Shown: positions 35,340 to 47,118, counted from the first letter of the stretch. The stretch: DNA of 64,000 bases from Eucommia ulmoides (GCA_016647705.1 CM028327.1:43650017-43714016), one strand, 5' to 3'. Numbers and translations are program-made. Notes: generated by a model from the letters alone, not told the origin.

Positions 35340-37191
35340 GGCCCCGTTTGGTTAGGTGACGTTTGGTTAGTGTTCCCATTTTTCTCAACCCAACTGGGAT
35401 GGTTGGATTGAGTTAAGTTGAGAATTTTGTTTCCAACTGGGTACAGAATTGCGTTTGGTAACGACAAAATTTTGTTTTATGCTAAGAACAGAATCGCGTT
35501 TGGTAACACATAATTATGTTTCTTGCTGAGAACAGAATTGCGTTTGGTAATGAATAATTCTAGAATTGTTTCCTCAATTCTTTCACAAGGTTATATTTTA
35601 ATTAAGAATTTAAAACTTTTTTAAGTTTGTTGGGATATATATAATAATATCAATTCTTCCACAAGTTGGGATATATATCATTATATAAAAAAACTTTACA
35701 AAAATTATAAAAATTATATCCTTAATTGTTTTCTTCAAGATCCCAAAATTTACAACTTGAACTTCACAAAAACATCAGCGGCTCAACTAGAACTTTTCAC
35801 CGGGTTCATTGTTCCAAAAAAAAAAAAAAGAATAAAAGAGTGTTAAAAATCCATAGATAAATTTGTATGCAGAAAACAGCAACAACAATAGAAACAGCAA
35901 CAACAACTCAAAGTAGGTATCAACATGAACATGAACAACTATGGTTCAACTATGGACAGGTTCAAACTAGTTGAACCATTAGTTAAAAATACTAATCAAG
36001 CCTAGTTGAACCAAAAAATCCTTTATCAACCTTTATCATAACCTTTAGTTCAATCATCTTGTAAAAATACAAATTAGTTAACAATACAAATAGCAACAGA
36101 AACAGTAACAGCAACAACAACAAAAACGGCAACTCAAAATAGGTATCAACATGAACAACAATCGATTTAGGTATAAACATGAACATCAACATCAACAGAA
36201 ACAACAACTCAAAGCAAACAAGGGAATAATACCAACTCACTTTTGGTATTAGAAGGCGTAGATCTCACAATGCAAAGCAGAGAATCACAATGGAAAGCAA
36301 CGGAATAATAGCAACTCACAATGCAAAGCAAAAAATCTGAAGCAAAAGATACAAATTAGTTACAAATGAGTTGAATCTAATATAGTATTAGGTAGGTATG
36401 CATTTTATCTATTCAAACCAGACAAATAAAACGGTAACAGAGTGATAGAGATAAATGAACATGAACAACAAGGGAAACAACAACAGATCCGATTGCAAAT
36501 CTATGGATTTCAAGCGAAAAATCCATAGATCTGCAGCCAACAAGTGGAAATCTGAAGAAAAAAAAATTAGAGGCCGATTTCGTGAATCCAACAACGAAAT
36601 TCACGAAATCTTAACCTAAATTCAAGAAATAGATTTTGTGAATCCTTAACCTAAATCGATTTTGTGAAGTTTCGAACATGGATTTCGAAGCTAGGGTCTC
36701 GATTTCGACATAAAAACAGCAACAGGGGGGAGAGAAAGAGATAGAGAGAGAAGATTCGAACATGGATTTCGGAGCTAGGTTTTCAACGAACACTGATGCT
36801 TGGGAAGAAGAAGAGCAGCGACGAACACCAACGCTTGGGAAGAAGAAGTTCTTCAGCGATGAACACTCTAGGGAAGAAGAGCAGCGACGAAATGTGATGG
36901 AGGAGGAGGAAGATGATCGGGGATGTGGGAATAAAAAGGAGAATGGATTCTCTCATTAAGAATGTGATTAATACCGAGCGTATCCCTATTTTGAGAAGAC
37001 ATGAGTTGGGCTAAAAAAGAAACAACTATTTTTTGTTTCTATTTTCTTTAGTTTTTCAAGAAACAATTCTCATTTTTGGGTTGGGTTGGGTTGAGTTTTG
37101 TGTGTTGCCAAATACGTTCCCAAAAATCAATCCCAGAATTTTTTGGTTGGGTTGAGTTGGGTTTGGTTGGGAACACTAACCAAACGGGGCC
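35340..37191. mobile_element. Large PIF/Harbinger-like element with TTA target duplication
   Basis: An 1852-bp unit starts GGCCCCGTTTGGTTAGG and ends CTAACCAAACGGGGCC; TTA is on both sides (35337-35339 and 37192-37194). Inside are a CAA/CAG-rich imperfect repeat (35878-36220) and a GAAGAAGAGCAGCGACG-rich segment. No transposase motif was found, so it looks non-autonomous. The second copy starts at 62388 and runs past the right edge. Confidence 0.7.
35878..36220. repeat. CAA/CAG-rich imperfect repeat
   Basis: Three or four diverged units containing GAAACAGCAACAACAACTC and GGTATCAACATGAAC. The minus strand gives Leu-rich meaningless frames. The copy at about 62926-63280 is about 18 bp longer. 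Confidence 0.75.
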
Positions 37192-37194
37192 TTA

Positions 37195-38548
37195 GTGTTT
37201 CCATTCCATTCCAACTCAACTCAACCCAAAAATTATGGGTTCGATTTTTGGGAACGCATTCGGTAAACACAAAACTCAACCCAACCCAATCCAAAAATGA
37301 GAATTGTTTCTTGAAATACTAAAGAAAATGGAAACAAAAAATAGTTTTTTTTGTGCCCAACTCATTCCTTTCTAAAATAAAGACACGCTCGGTATTAACG
37401 TGGTTTTTAATGAGAGAATTCATTATGCTTTTCTATGAACCCATCCCCGATCATTTTCCTTCTCCTCCATCATTTCGTCGTTGCTCTTCTTCTTCCCAAG
37501 CCGGTGTTCGTCGATGCTCTTCTCCGAAATCAGTGTTTGAATCTTCTCTCTCTCTCTCTCTTTATCTCCCCTTTGTTGTTGTTTCTGTACCTAAATCGAA
37601 ACCCTGGGATTGAAATCAATGTTCAAATCTTCACGAAATCGAACAACAAGTTCGATTGAAACTCTATGTGTTTGGCGATGGCAGTAGGGTTCGATTTCCA
37701 AATCTGAACCCTTCCTTCACAACGAACAGTTCTTCGTCGTTCTTCGTCAATCTACGTCACGTCTTCGTCGTCGTTCTTCGTCACGTCTTCAGGCTTGTTC
37801 GTTGTTCTTCGATCGCGTCTTCGTAGTTCTTGGGTTTGTTTGATTCCGATTAGGGTTCGTCGTTCGTCGTTTACCTTCCGCAATCGAAGAACACCTCGCA
37901 ATCGTTCTTGGGTAAGAGTTATTCGTCGTTGCTTTCATCGATTTCATTGATTCCGATTAGTGTTCGTCGTTCGTCATTGATGTTCTTCATTGTCGAATTT
38001 GGGAATTTGGTCGCCGTTCGTCGTCGATTCAGGGTCGCCATTCGTCGTCCTTTCTCTGTTTGTCTCTTTGTTTCCCTTTTTTTTTTTTAAACTCTATTCT
38101 CAATAGTGGATCAGAAAGGGGAAAAAAAAAAATGAACAAACAAACAAAACAAATTTGTGTGTTGTTTGTGATTTGTGTTTTAATTCCAATAAGATTGTTC
38201 TAATAATTCTATTTTGTTCTCATAAATTTATTGTTGAAATTTGGGATTAGAAGAAATTTGCCTTGAAATAAATTATTAGTAAAATCATGGAGTTTGATCG
38301 ACTGATATATATATATATACTAACTTGTAGAAGAATTGACATAATTATATATATCTCAACAAACATAAAAAAATAATAATTAAATTCTTAATTAATACAA
38401 CCTTATGGAAAAATTGATGAAACAATTCTAAAATTACTCATTACCAAACGCAATTCTATTCCCAGAAAGAAACAGAATTCTCAACTACAGCCAACCCTAC
38501 CCATTCCAATTAGGTTGAGAAAAGTAGAAACACTAACCAAATGCCATC
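37195..38548. mobile_element. Inverted relative of 35340-37191
   Basis: Much of this segment is the reverse complement of the preceding element: the 37195-37560 part mirrors 36720-37190, and the right end CACTAACCAAATGCCATC mirrors GACGTTTGGTTAGTG at 35357. It includes a TTCGTCG-rich minisatellite (37725-37990). The pair forms a large inverted structure. The TMK A flank at about 24085 continues without either element. Confidence 0.65.
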
Positions 38549-39403
38549 TTGATTTCTAGATTGTTCGTCAACGACCCCCTTTACGTATTTATCTACTCAA
38601 ATTTTTCCAAACACGTCTCTTTTTTTTTTGTGTTTAAAAAGAACAATTCAAACCCAACAAGTGGTAATCCAATTGGTGAAAAAATGTCTAATTTTCTTAT
38701 CTATCAAAATTCAACTCTCCAAAAAATCACTAAAAAAATTAAATCTCGAATTCAATAATGAATACACCATACTGGTGTGAAAAAATGCACTTAATAAATT
38801 ATCTAGAAAAATTATTCGAGTTGCAGGAAAACTAACCCAAACACACCTTACAAGAAGGGGAAAAACAGTAAAAACAAAAAAACTCTTACATAGCAAATAT
38901 ACTTACAACAAACAAAATCTACTAAAAATTTCTCTTTTTTTTCATAAGTAAATTGTTGATCTTCCTTTTGTCATTTTTTGTCTTCAATAAACCTGGAAAA
39001 TGTCACCCTTGGCCGCTCAAGGCACTGTTTGGCAATAAAATCAAATAAAATATTAATCAATTTTTGATTCCATATTCTAAATAACTATAACCATTTCACC
39101 TAACAGCTATTTCAAGCGCCATTTTTGTCTAAAGTGGAAAAATTAACTAAAAATAAATAAAAAAATTTAACCACCAATTTGTCTATTCAATATCAATGTT
39201 ATCTATTTCAATGCAATAGATAAATATTTGTTTATCCAAAATTGAAATCAAAATATAGAACTCCAACACAAATAGGTATTTTTGTTAGCTAGAACACTAG
39301 CATTATTGGAGAACACGTCGAAATTTTTATTAGGTAAAATACTATTCATGACGCAAAATAGTATTTTAATTAATGAAAATATCTATTTAGGTTGAAGCTG
39401 TTG
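38549..39403. other. Flank DNA shared with the TMK A side
   Basis: It matches 24090-24320 and 25490-25860 on the copy A side, with the MITE at 24330-25447 missing here. No gene is seen. Confidence 0.6.
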
Positions 39404-39883
39404 TTGGAAATTCCAACTTAAAACCATATAGTATTGAGTATAGTAATTCATTTGATTTAAATAGTGCTTGAAAACTCTCAAATAATCGATTAATGAAAAT
39501 ATCTATTTAGGTTAGAGTGGTTCTTGTTAGGAAGTTCGAACTTAAAACTATATGATGTTAAGTGTAGTAATTCATTTGATTTATATGACGACTTGAGAAC
39601 TCCCAAGTAATCAATATGAGAGAAAAATTTAACACCTACCTTTAAATGCAACTCTCGATTTGCACGAATGATTTAACTACGAAAAAATGATGAGAAATGT
39701 GCAACCCTCGACTTGCACGGGTGATTTGACTACGAGGGAACGAGAGACTCGTAACCTTGACTCTGATATCATATTAGGAGATTCTAAATTAAAACCATGT
39801 GATACTAAGTGAAATAACTCTTTTGATTTATATAATAACTTAGAAAGTCTCAAATAATCGACTTGAGACAATGATCTAACAGT
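39404..39883 (-). mobile_element. TRIM-like element with an extra terminal repeat
   Basis: Three related repeats start near 39404, 39525 and 39772 (TTGGAAATTCCAACTTAAAACC and variants) and the last ends CTAACA at 39883. CTTGACTCTGATATCAT next to the last repeat is a Met-tRNA-type primer site on the minus strand. A 25-bp word (ATTAATGAAAATATCTATTT...) is doubled beside the extra repeat. The TMK A flank near 26415 lacks the element. The copy at 50879-51359 lies in the duplicated contig. Confidence 0.7.
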
Positions 39884-40014
39884 TCTAAATAGTAAAAACA
39901 ATTTACATTGTAAATGCACATTATTCTATGACAATGCAAATTTATAATGTAACTGCTAATAAAAATTTCCGACAATTAAATTGTTACAAATGATAATTTC
40001 TTTAAAAAAAAAAG

Positions 40015-40325
40015 AGTTTTTTGCACTTTGCACTCCTGAAGTTTTGGAAAAATTTCAATTTAGCCCATGTATTTTAAATTTGAACACATCAAAACCTTAA
40101 AATATTCAAATCGTGTCAAATCAGTCAAAATCAATAACTACGTCATTTTCATAACGGAAATCAGTCACGCATCAAATACAGAATCACCTACGTGAGTGAA
40201 TTCTATTATAAAAATAATAGAAAGACTATCTTGAGACGAATAAGATATTTCAAAGTTTAATTAGTTCAAATTGAAAAGACAAAGTAAGATTTCTCTAAAA
40301 ACTTGAGGAGTGCAAAAAGTTCCTG
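40015..40325. mobile_element. Foldback MITE, copy in block B
   Basis: TTTTTTGCACTTTGCACTCC at the left is partly mirrored by GAGGAGTGCAAAAAG at the right. It is collinear with the element at 26526-26830. Confidence 0.7.
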
Positions 40326-40582
40326 AAAAAATTAAAACTATCAACAGGTGAAAATCAAATGTTTAAGTTATATAATGTTTTGCTAATTAATAGGAGCTAC
40401 CAGAGATTTCATTGACAATTGTTACATGAAGTTCCACCTAATTAAGAAGTTAGTTACACTATGGAATGATATTAAGGATTATAACATCAAATTTTAGTTT
40501 GGGAGATAATCTCCCCCCAAAGCAAGATAACATGTTCATAAAATGTATCAAGGCATGAAAAAAGAGTGCAAATAGAACTTAC

Positions 40583-41336
40583 TCTGACTTTACAGTGAAT
40601 ATTGAGATCATCGTTCATTTCGCAAAGCCGTTTCCTCGCCAATTCCTCCTTTTTCAGTACTCTTGCGCAAGCTTCCCTAACCTAAAATTACATGAAGGTT
40701 GAATTCAACATATGAAGAAATCAAATTCAACATATGAACTTCATTTTTCATTCATTATGTTTTTATTTTTTTTACCTCATTGGCTGGAAGAACCACGGAT
40801 TTTTTAGCAGGTTTTTCCAACATTTTTCTGAGGCTAGCTAATTCCTCAATCAACTCAAGAGCAACTTCTTCAGCCTCTTGCATCTGATTTCTCGAGAATT
40901 CAAATGCTCTCTCAGCGTGGAGACGAAACGAGGCACAATTCAGACAACTACAGATTCCCCTGCATCCCCTTGGATTTCGTTTTAGGATTCCCTTTGTAAG
41001 AATATGAGCTCCCAGAGGATCATCACATGCTTCAGTTTGAGATGATCCAACTGTTTTAACCGGATTTTCTTAACATTTATCAAGATCGATCCCCTCAATT
41101 GTGCTGTCATTTGCTGAATCGACAGAGTCGAGCTGTGAGATTTCCAATGCACATGCTTTAGGAGAAGACCCATGAACTAAATCGTTTTCTTCCACTTTTC
41201 TTGGAATCTCCGGTACAATCTCTGAATCAAATGGTGTTTGGGCCTCTCTAATACTTTCAGGACATTTGAAATTTGGTTCTTTAGTTTTTGATGAACCGTT
41301 TTCGATTGGCGAAAATTGATCATCAGTTGGTACCAA
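40583..41336 (-). pseudogene. Conserved plant gene fragment with CxCLNC motif, copy B
   Basis: The exon 41336-40776 reads an acidic, Ser-rich stretch, then a TAA stop at 41072-41070 (after GIDLDKC). It resumes in frame through a GCRGICSCLNCASFRLHAER motif and a charged helical part ending VVLPANE at a GT donor. The exon 40681-40583 (VREACARVLKKEELARKRLC) follows in phase 0 with AG and GT ends. The in-frame stop and the lack of an ATG or of downstream exons point to a decayed copy of a plant gene of unknown function. If the stop is bypassed by a different splice, part could still be expressed. Confidence 0.65.
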
Positions 41337-41339
41337 TTT

Positions 41340-42000
41340 TAGATTTATGTAATATTGTGTCTTTAATTTAATTTCAAATTTGTGTATGATATGGATACAC
41401 GAATTTATGTAATATTGTGTATGATATGGTTATTGTTCTTCATTTGGTATTATTATGATTGGATTTATTCTCAAAATGTTCTTCTAGATATTTTGGTTTA
41501 GATCTGATTACTATTAGAATATTAGATCTTATACTTGTAGTTTAGATCTAGTGGTCACACAATAGTATTCTTGAGGATTGATTATTGGTTCAGATGGTTT
41601 ATACCTAGATATTAATTCACCGTAGATTAGTGTAGTATTGGAATTAAATACCGAAAATAAATCATGCCGGAGAATAATCAATCTGATCTTTTTGAGAAAT
41701 TTTGACTATAGTTGGAAACACTCGTTTGCACAAATCCGTTGTGAATAGAAAATACAAAAAATAACATAATACTCAAAATATTAAACCCACAATTCCTAAT
41801 CCGATTCTCTATTTTACTTTGTTTGTAGATTTAATATTTATTTTTCTTGTATTAAAAATCTCAAAATTCAAAATCGAAATCCGTTTTTGTTAAAGAAAGA
41901 AAAATAATTAGAAAATGATAATTACAAGACCGATCCTTGTGGTTCAACACCCCACTTAAACATCGTACTACATCAGTATTACGATACCAATTAAGAGTAT
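41340..42000 (-). repeat. Dispersed repeat, minus orientation
   Basis: The reverse complement shares collinear words with 34040-34570 (atcggtcttgtaattat against atcgatcttgtaactat; the AAACGAGTGTT and CATGATTTAT-type stretches). Both are diverged. Confidence 0.5.
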
Positions 42001-42270
42001 TAAATTTGAGCAATCAATGCCACAACTTTGGAAAAATAATAATCCCAGACCAAATCTTGAAAGAAACCAGCAAATAAACAAAAGACAAACAATATACTGT
42101 AAGCAATAAATATAACATTTATCTAACATAAAAATTCAAAAGAATTTAATATATAAAAAAAAAAAATCACATACACTTGAAAATTTAGAAAAAAAGATAA
42201 AAAAAAAATGAAAATTGAACCCAAGTTCGAAGGACAAAACTTCTTTCAAGCGTTGAAAGTGTAGATCCTC

Positions 42271-45200
42271 TCACAATGAGAAATACGGTTTCGACGGTAT
42301 AATCGTCTGTGTGTGGCTAAACGACATGTTCTTCATCGTCGACGTACCCTCACTTGCTTTCAATCTCTCCAACACTTGAGGTAGGCTCATTTGTAGATCG
42401 ATCCCTGCGTAGTCCTCCTTGTCTTCCCCACTCGTCGGCTTCCACAACTCGACGAGCGGGCCTAGCACGTTGACCGCGTGGCCCATATCGGGTCTCTGGA
42501 GGGGCTCGCGGGCCGTGCAGTGGCCTGCCAACTCGGCCACCTTGGAAACGCTCTCTAGGGTTTTCTCGTCAAGGTCGAGAGTGGGGTCCACCGCTTTGTG
42601 GAGGTTGTCTTTGTTTACTAGCATTCTACGGAACCACGTGACGAGGTGTGACTGCTCATCGGGCATTGTCTCGTCTAGGGCTTTTCGACCTGTGATTATC
42701 TCCATTAGGACAACGCCGAATGCAAAGACGTCGACTTTTGTTGTCACTCGTCCGGTGGCTGTTAGGAAAAAAAAAAGGCCGATGTAAGAATTAGAGTTTA
42801 AGGTTTAGGCCTTTTACTCTAAAAAAATTAAAACGACGCGAGGAAACCCCTAGATTCTAGAATTCAAATATGAAATGCGTGTAATTTTATGATTTTTACA
42901 TGCGTTTTTTTTCAATTCCAATTTGGAAGCTCTAAATTTGTGCTATCAAACACTCCCTCGGCCTCAACTCCTTATAGAGAGCATCCAATACAATATATAT
43001 ATATATATATTTCCCGTTCCTCTTTCATGAAATCGGGGTCTTCATTTGAATGATGTGGTCAGTTTTGATGCTTAGGCGCGGGTAGTTGCTACATAAAGCT
43101 AAAGCATTCTCTAATTTTGAGGAGGGGTGTTCAAATGCTCCAATGCAATATATATATTTACACACTAATTCAAAGATTAAATTATCGAAAACTTATCAAA
43201 TCGATGTTTAAATCGATCATCATCCTTTTCAAATCCTTAGTTAAGACAAAAAATTTGCCCATTGGGTGGTGTTTGGGAGCACATAATTGAAGCCATGGAA
43301 TTTGAATTCGAAATGAACGCGTCTAAATTTTTAGATTTTAAAAAAATTCAATTTCCGAGACTCTAATTCCACGCAACCAAACACTGCCTTAAAAACCGAA
43401 AGGTTTCAACCTTTACCGACTATAATTTCTTCTTACACTAATACCCGTCCAACACCTAAATTTCATACCACTCGAGAATCATATGCTAAACCCTGAACCT
43501 AAGATTCACCAACAATCATGTAAAAACCTAGTAATCGATCCTCTAATCATGCTTTATTCCTATAAACATAACCTAAACCCAGATTAAATCATCGAAACTC
43601 ATGAAAACGACCACCAAAATTTCCGAATCCTAAAGGTTTCAACCATTTAGCTACTCTTATCTCTTCTTACATTAATCCTAATCATGTCCAAATCTTGGGA
43701 AGGGGGGGGAACATAATCATGCTGTTTTTTTTTTTCCCCCTACAAACAAGAACAAACCCGTCATTAAATCATAATACCCAACTAAATATAAATAAATAAA
43801 TCATACTTACAGGCATACTCAGGCGGAAGATATCCCAAGGTTCCGACCAGACGGGTCTTGACCGAGTATTTCCCATCTGGAGTATTCCTCACCAAACCGA
43901 AATCAGCCACTTTGGCCCTCATACCATCCCCTAAAAGTATATTACATGGCTTCAAGTCTCTATGTATAAACGTTTGTTGAGTCAAGCTATGCAAATACTC
44001 AACCCCTCTAGCCACGTCCAAAGCTATAGTCACCCTTTGCTTCCATGACAATGGTGGATACCCCAATTCATGGTACTCAAACAAATGTTGTCCTAATGTC
44101 CCTTGAGGCATATATTCATATACAAGCAGCCTCTCATTCCCATTGATGCAATACCCCAACAGGGCAACCAAATTACGGTGTCTTACCTGTTAGTGATAAT
44201 TATTAAAATTTTAAAATAAATATTTAAATAATTGTAAAATAAAATTAATAATAGTTAAACATTAACTAATCATGTATGTACAATAAAATTAAAATATAAA
44301 AATTCAATGAAACATTATAAAGTGTATACTAAAGCAGAATCGTGGCGTGAATGTTTACGTAAAAGAACTAGAGAGGCAACAATAGAGAAATGAACTAAAC
44401 GTTTATATAAGAGAAATAGAAGACAAGGTAAAGACGGGACATGAACGATAATGTAACAGAAACAATATATTAAACTTTAAATAAAGATTTAAAGTAAATC
44501 AATACTAGAATTTGATTCTATGCTCTTAAAGTAGCTTCACCCCCCACATTGGTCTGATGTTTGATAGTGATATAAAGTGATAATATTGTGAATCAGGCAA
44601 ATGAAATGAATGTGAAGTCTATTATTTATAGAAAAAACCGAAAGACACCTGTGAATTTATACAATTTTGAAAATGCACCTGTTTACATAAATGTTCACGC
44701 GAATAATCACCAATAAACATTCATGTATGTTCATTGGCTCTATTTCAAAAATAATTGTTAAGCAATTAATTAACTACTTAACTATTTTTTAATTAAATCT
44801 TAAGGTTAAGATCCGACCTGAACCTAGACCCGGACACGGGCCTCGGCCCGACCCGATTCAGGTTAAATATTTGTTGCCTAATGGCTTGCCTTTATTTTTA
44901 ATTTTATAACTTTATATAAGCTCAAGTTATTTCCTCACAACGAATGTGGATTAAGTTATAAGTTACATGTCATAACTTTGGTATAGTGCTAAGTTATTCT
45001 TCCACACGATGTGATGTAAGATAACACATCCATTCTACTCTTAAACTAATCTCAAGTAGGTTATTTTGAAAATTAAAATCTCATTTAATTAATCCCCAAT
45101 CAACAATGAACAAAATAGAATACTAACCCTGTTAATTTAATCCCAATTAATTTAATTAATGATTCTATTCACTTGCCAAAAATTCTAACATTACCTTTGT

Positions 45201-47090
45201 TAGGACGGCGATTTCGGCTTGAAATTCTTTCATCCCTTTGGTCCCCATTGCTCCTGATTCCATTCTTTTAACGGCTATTTTGGTGCCGTCGTGGAGGTCT
45301 CCTCTGTAGACTGTTCCGAATCCTCCTCTACCTAGGATGTTGTCTTCGCTGAAGTTGTTTGTTACTTGTCTGAGGACTTGGATTGAGATTGAGACGTTTC
45401 CTCCTTCGAAAATGGGGATTTCGCTGTGGTCGCCGCTGCTTTGGCGCTGAAATTCGGTGGGTACTCCGGCGTAGAAGCCATTGTTTCCGGCGATTATGTT
45501 GGTTTTGACCAGTTCTTTTCCCTTTTCGGGGCTAGCTATTTGCTTGGATCGCCAGTGGCGTTTTCGGAGGTAGCATTTGTATGAGAAGAAGAGGATGACG
45601 GCATTGAATGCTAGGACGGCGATGATTACTCCGGCGATCATTCCGGCAGAGGATGACCGGGAATTTCTGGATGAAGTGCCGGAAGGTGAGTTGGAATTTG
45701 ATCCAGAACCAGATCCGCCGTTATCTCCTCCACCGCCGGTGCTTCCGTTGTTTCCGATTGATGGGTTGCCGGAGGTGGTGACCCTCACGGTGTGCGGAAA
45801 TGTAGGGATTGGGCCGGAGAGATTATTGTTGGAGACGTCGAAAACTTGAAGGTTAGGTAGAGTAGCCAAGCTGGCCGGAATGGAACCGGAGAGATTGTTG
45901 TCGTTCAGAAATAGACTCCTCAGAGACGTCAGATTTGCGAACGCCGGCGAGATTGTGCCGGAAAATCGCTGCCGAGCGAAATTCACGATGGTCACATTCC
46001 TCCCCTGCGAATCGCAGTTGATGAATGTCCAACCGGAACAAGCATCGTTCCTTTCCCAAGAGTCGGCCAGAGACATCGGATACCCAATAGCTCCGGCGAC
46101 GGCGAGAAGTGCGGTGACCTGCGGATCGCAATTGCCGGGAGTGCTCCGGCAGAAGCTGTTCGTATCCCCGAGCGAGACCGTAACTTCGGCGTGGAACACA
46201 GGCAAAGGACCCTGCAACGTGTTGTTCTGAAGAGATATGTTGACCAATCTAGGAAGAGCCATAACTGAAGGAGGCACAACTCCGGTTAACTGGTTATCCC
46301 TGAGCTGCAAATCGAAGAGATTCACGCAGCCGGAGAGGTCCGGGATCGGACCGGTAAAAGCGTTAGCGTGAAGCCAAACTTGCGACAACTGGGTCATCGA
46401 CGACAACACATCGATCGTACCGGAAAACCCATTCCGCTGATTGTTCAGCCATAGATTCTGGATCTCCGACGAACGCAACGAACGGGGCAATGTCCCACTG
46501 AGATTATTGTAAGACAGCCGGAGATTCTGAAGGTTCGGAAGCGAATCGAAGAAATCCGGCACGGCGCCGACGATATTAGCATTGCTGGCCTCAAAAGTAG
46601 CCAAACTACTGGACTGAGTCAAATCCATGGGTATCTCCCACGGCGCGAGATTAAGGTCGTCGCTGATGGTGAACGTCTGTAGATTCGTGAGACCCAAGAA
46701 GAAATCCGATGGGACCGAAGTGAAGTTGTTGCTGTCGAGGTAGATCTCTTGGAGAGAACTGAGATTCGCCATGGACGGGAGATCTCCGGTGAGAGAGTTC
46801 CTCTGGAGCGCGAGGGTTTGGAGCTGTGAGAGCTGGTTCAGGCTGGCAGGGAGAGTGCCGGATAGGGATCTGGAGGCCGGACCGAGCGCCGTGACGCGGT
46901 TTGAGTTGTCGCAGTCAACGCCGTCCCAGCTGCAGTAGTCGTTGCCGGTCCAGCTTGAAGGGGGAGTCCTGAGCGAGGCGGCGAACTGGGACATGACGGC
47001 GGCATCGTCCGCGGAGATGAGAGGGAGAAGAAGAAGTAGGAGGAAGACAATGATAGAGAGAAGGGATCTGTTGGACGCCATTGTTATCAT
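42271..47090 (-). CDS. TMK4: TMK4-like LRR receptor kinase, copy B, kinase exon split by a solo LTR
   Basis: Exon 1 is 47090-45195 (signal peptide, two LRR blocks, membrane helix near 483-505, GRGGFG and the AVK lysine). After AVLTK the copy A frame is interrupted by an LTR. The frame resumes at 44186-43811 ([23 protein letters not shown]) and 42758-42271. If 45194-44187 is removed as an intron (GTAATG...TAACAG), the three exons join in phase to an open 919-aa kinase with the catalytic Lys, Asp and DFG kept. If it is retained, translation ends after LASE, giving 641 aa without a working kinase. Differences from A include APE to PPE, HRDLKPS to HRDLKPC, and loss of the last residues (ends SKPYFSL). 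The 5' flank (from 47119) differs from that of copy A. Confidence 0.85.
42759..43810 (-). other. Last intron of TMK copy B
   Basis: The 1052-bp GT-AG intron matches the 863-bp intron of copy A except for about 150 bp of extra sequence (about 43005-43155), bounded by TCCAATACAATATATATA and TCCAATGCAATATATATA. Confidence 0.75.
44188..45190 (-). mobile_element. Solo LTR inside TMK copy B kinase exon (candidate intron)
   Basis: The 1003-bp insert has ends TGTTAG...CTAACA (perfect 6-bp inverted tips) and a 5-bp target duplication TTACC (44183-44187 and 45191-45195). Copy A reads straight through at 21290-21300 (TCTTACCTTTGTTAG). On the gene strand, a TATA-like CTATAAATAATAG lies at 44632-44620. 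The interior is AT-rich with no coding capacity, so it is a solo LTR, probably of a copia-type element. Confidence 0.9.
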
Positions 47091-47118
47091 CCTGGGAGCC
47101 GGAGATGGAGAATATAAG

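Noticed and set aside
36762-36959. Short Glu/Arg-rich frame (MDFGARFSTNTDAW...)
   Set aside because: It is inside a transposon-like inverted structure and its mirror copy does not keep the frame.
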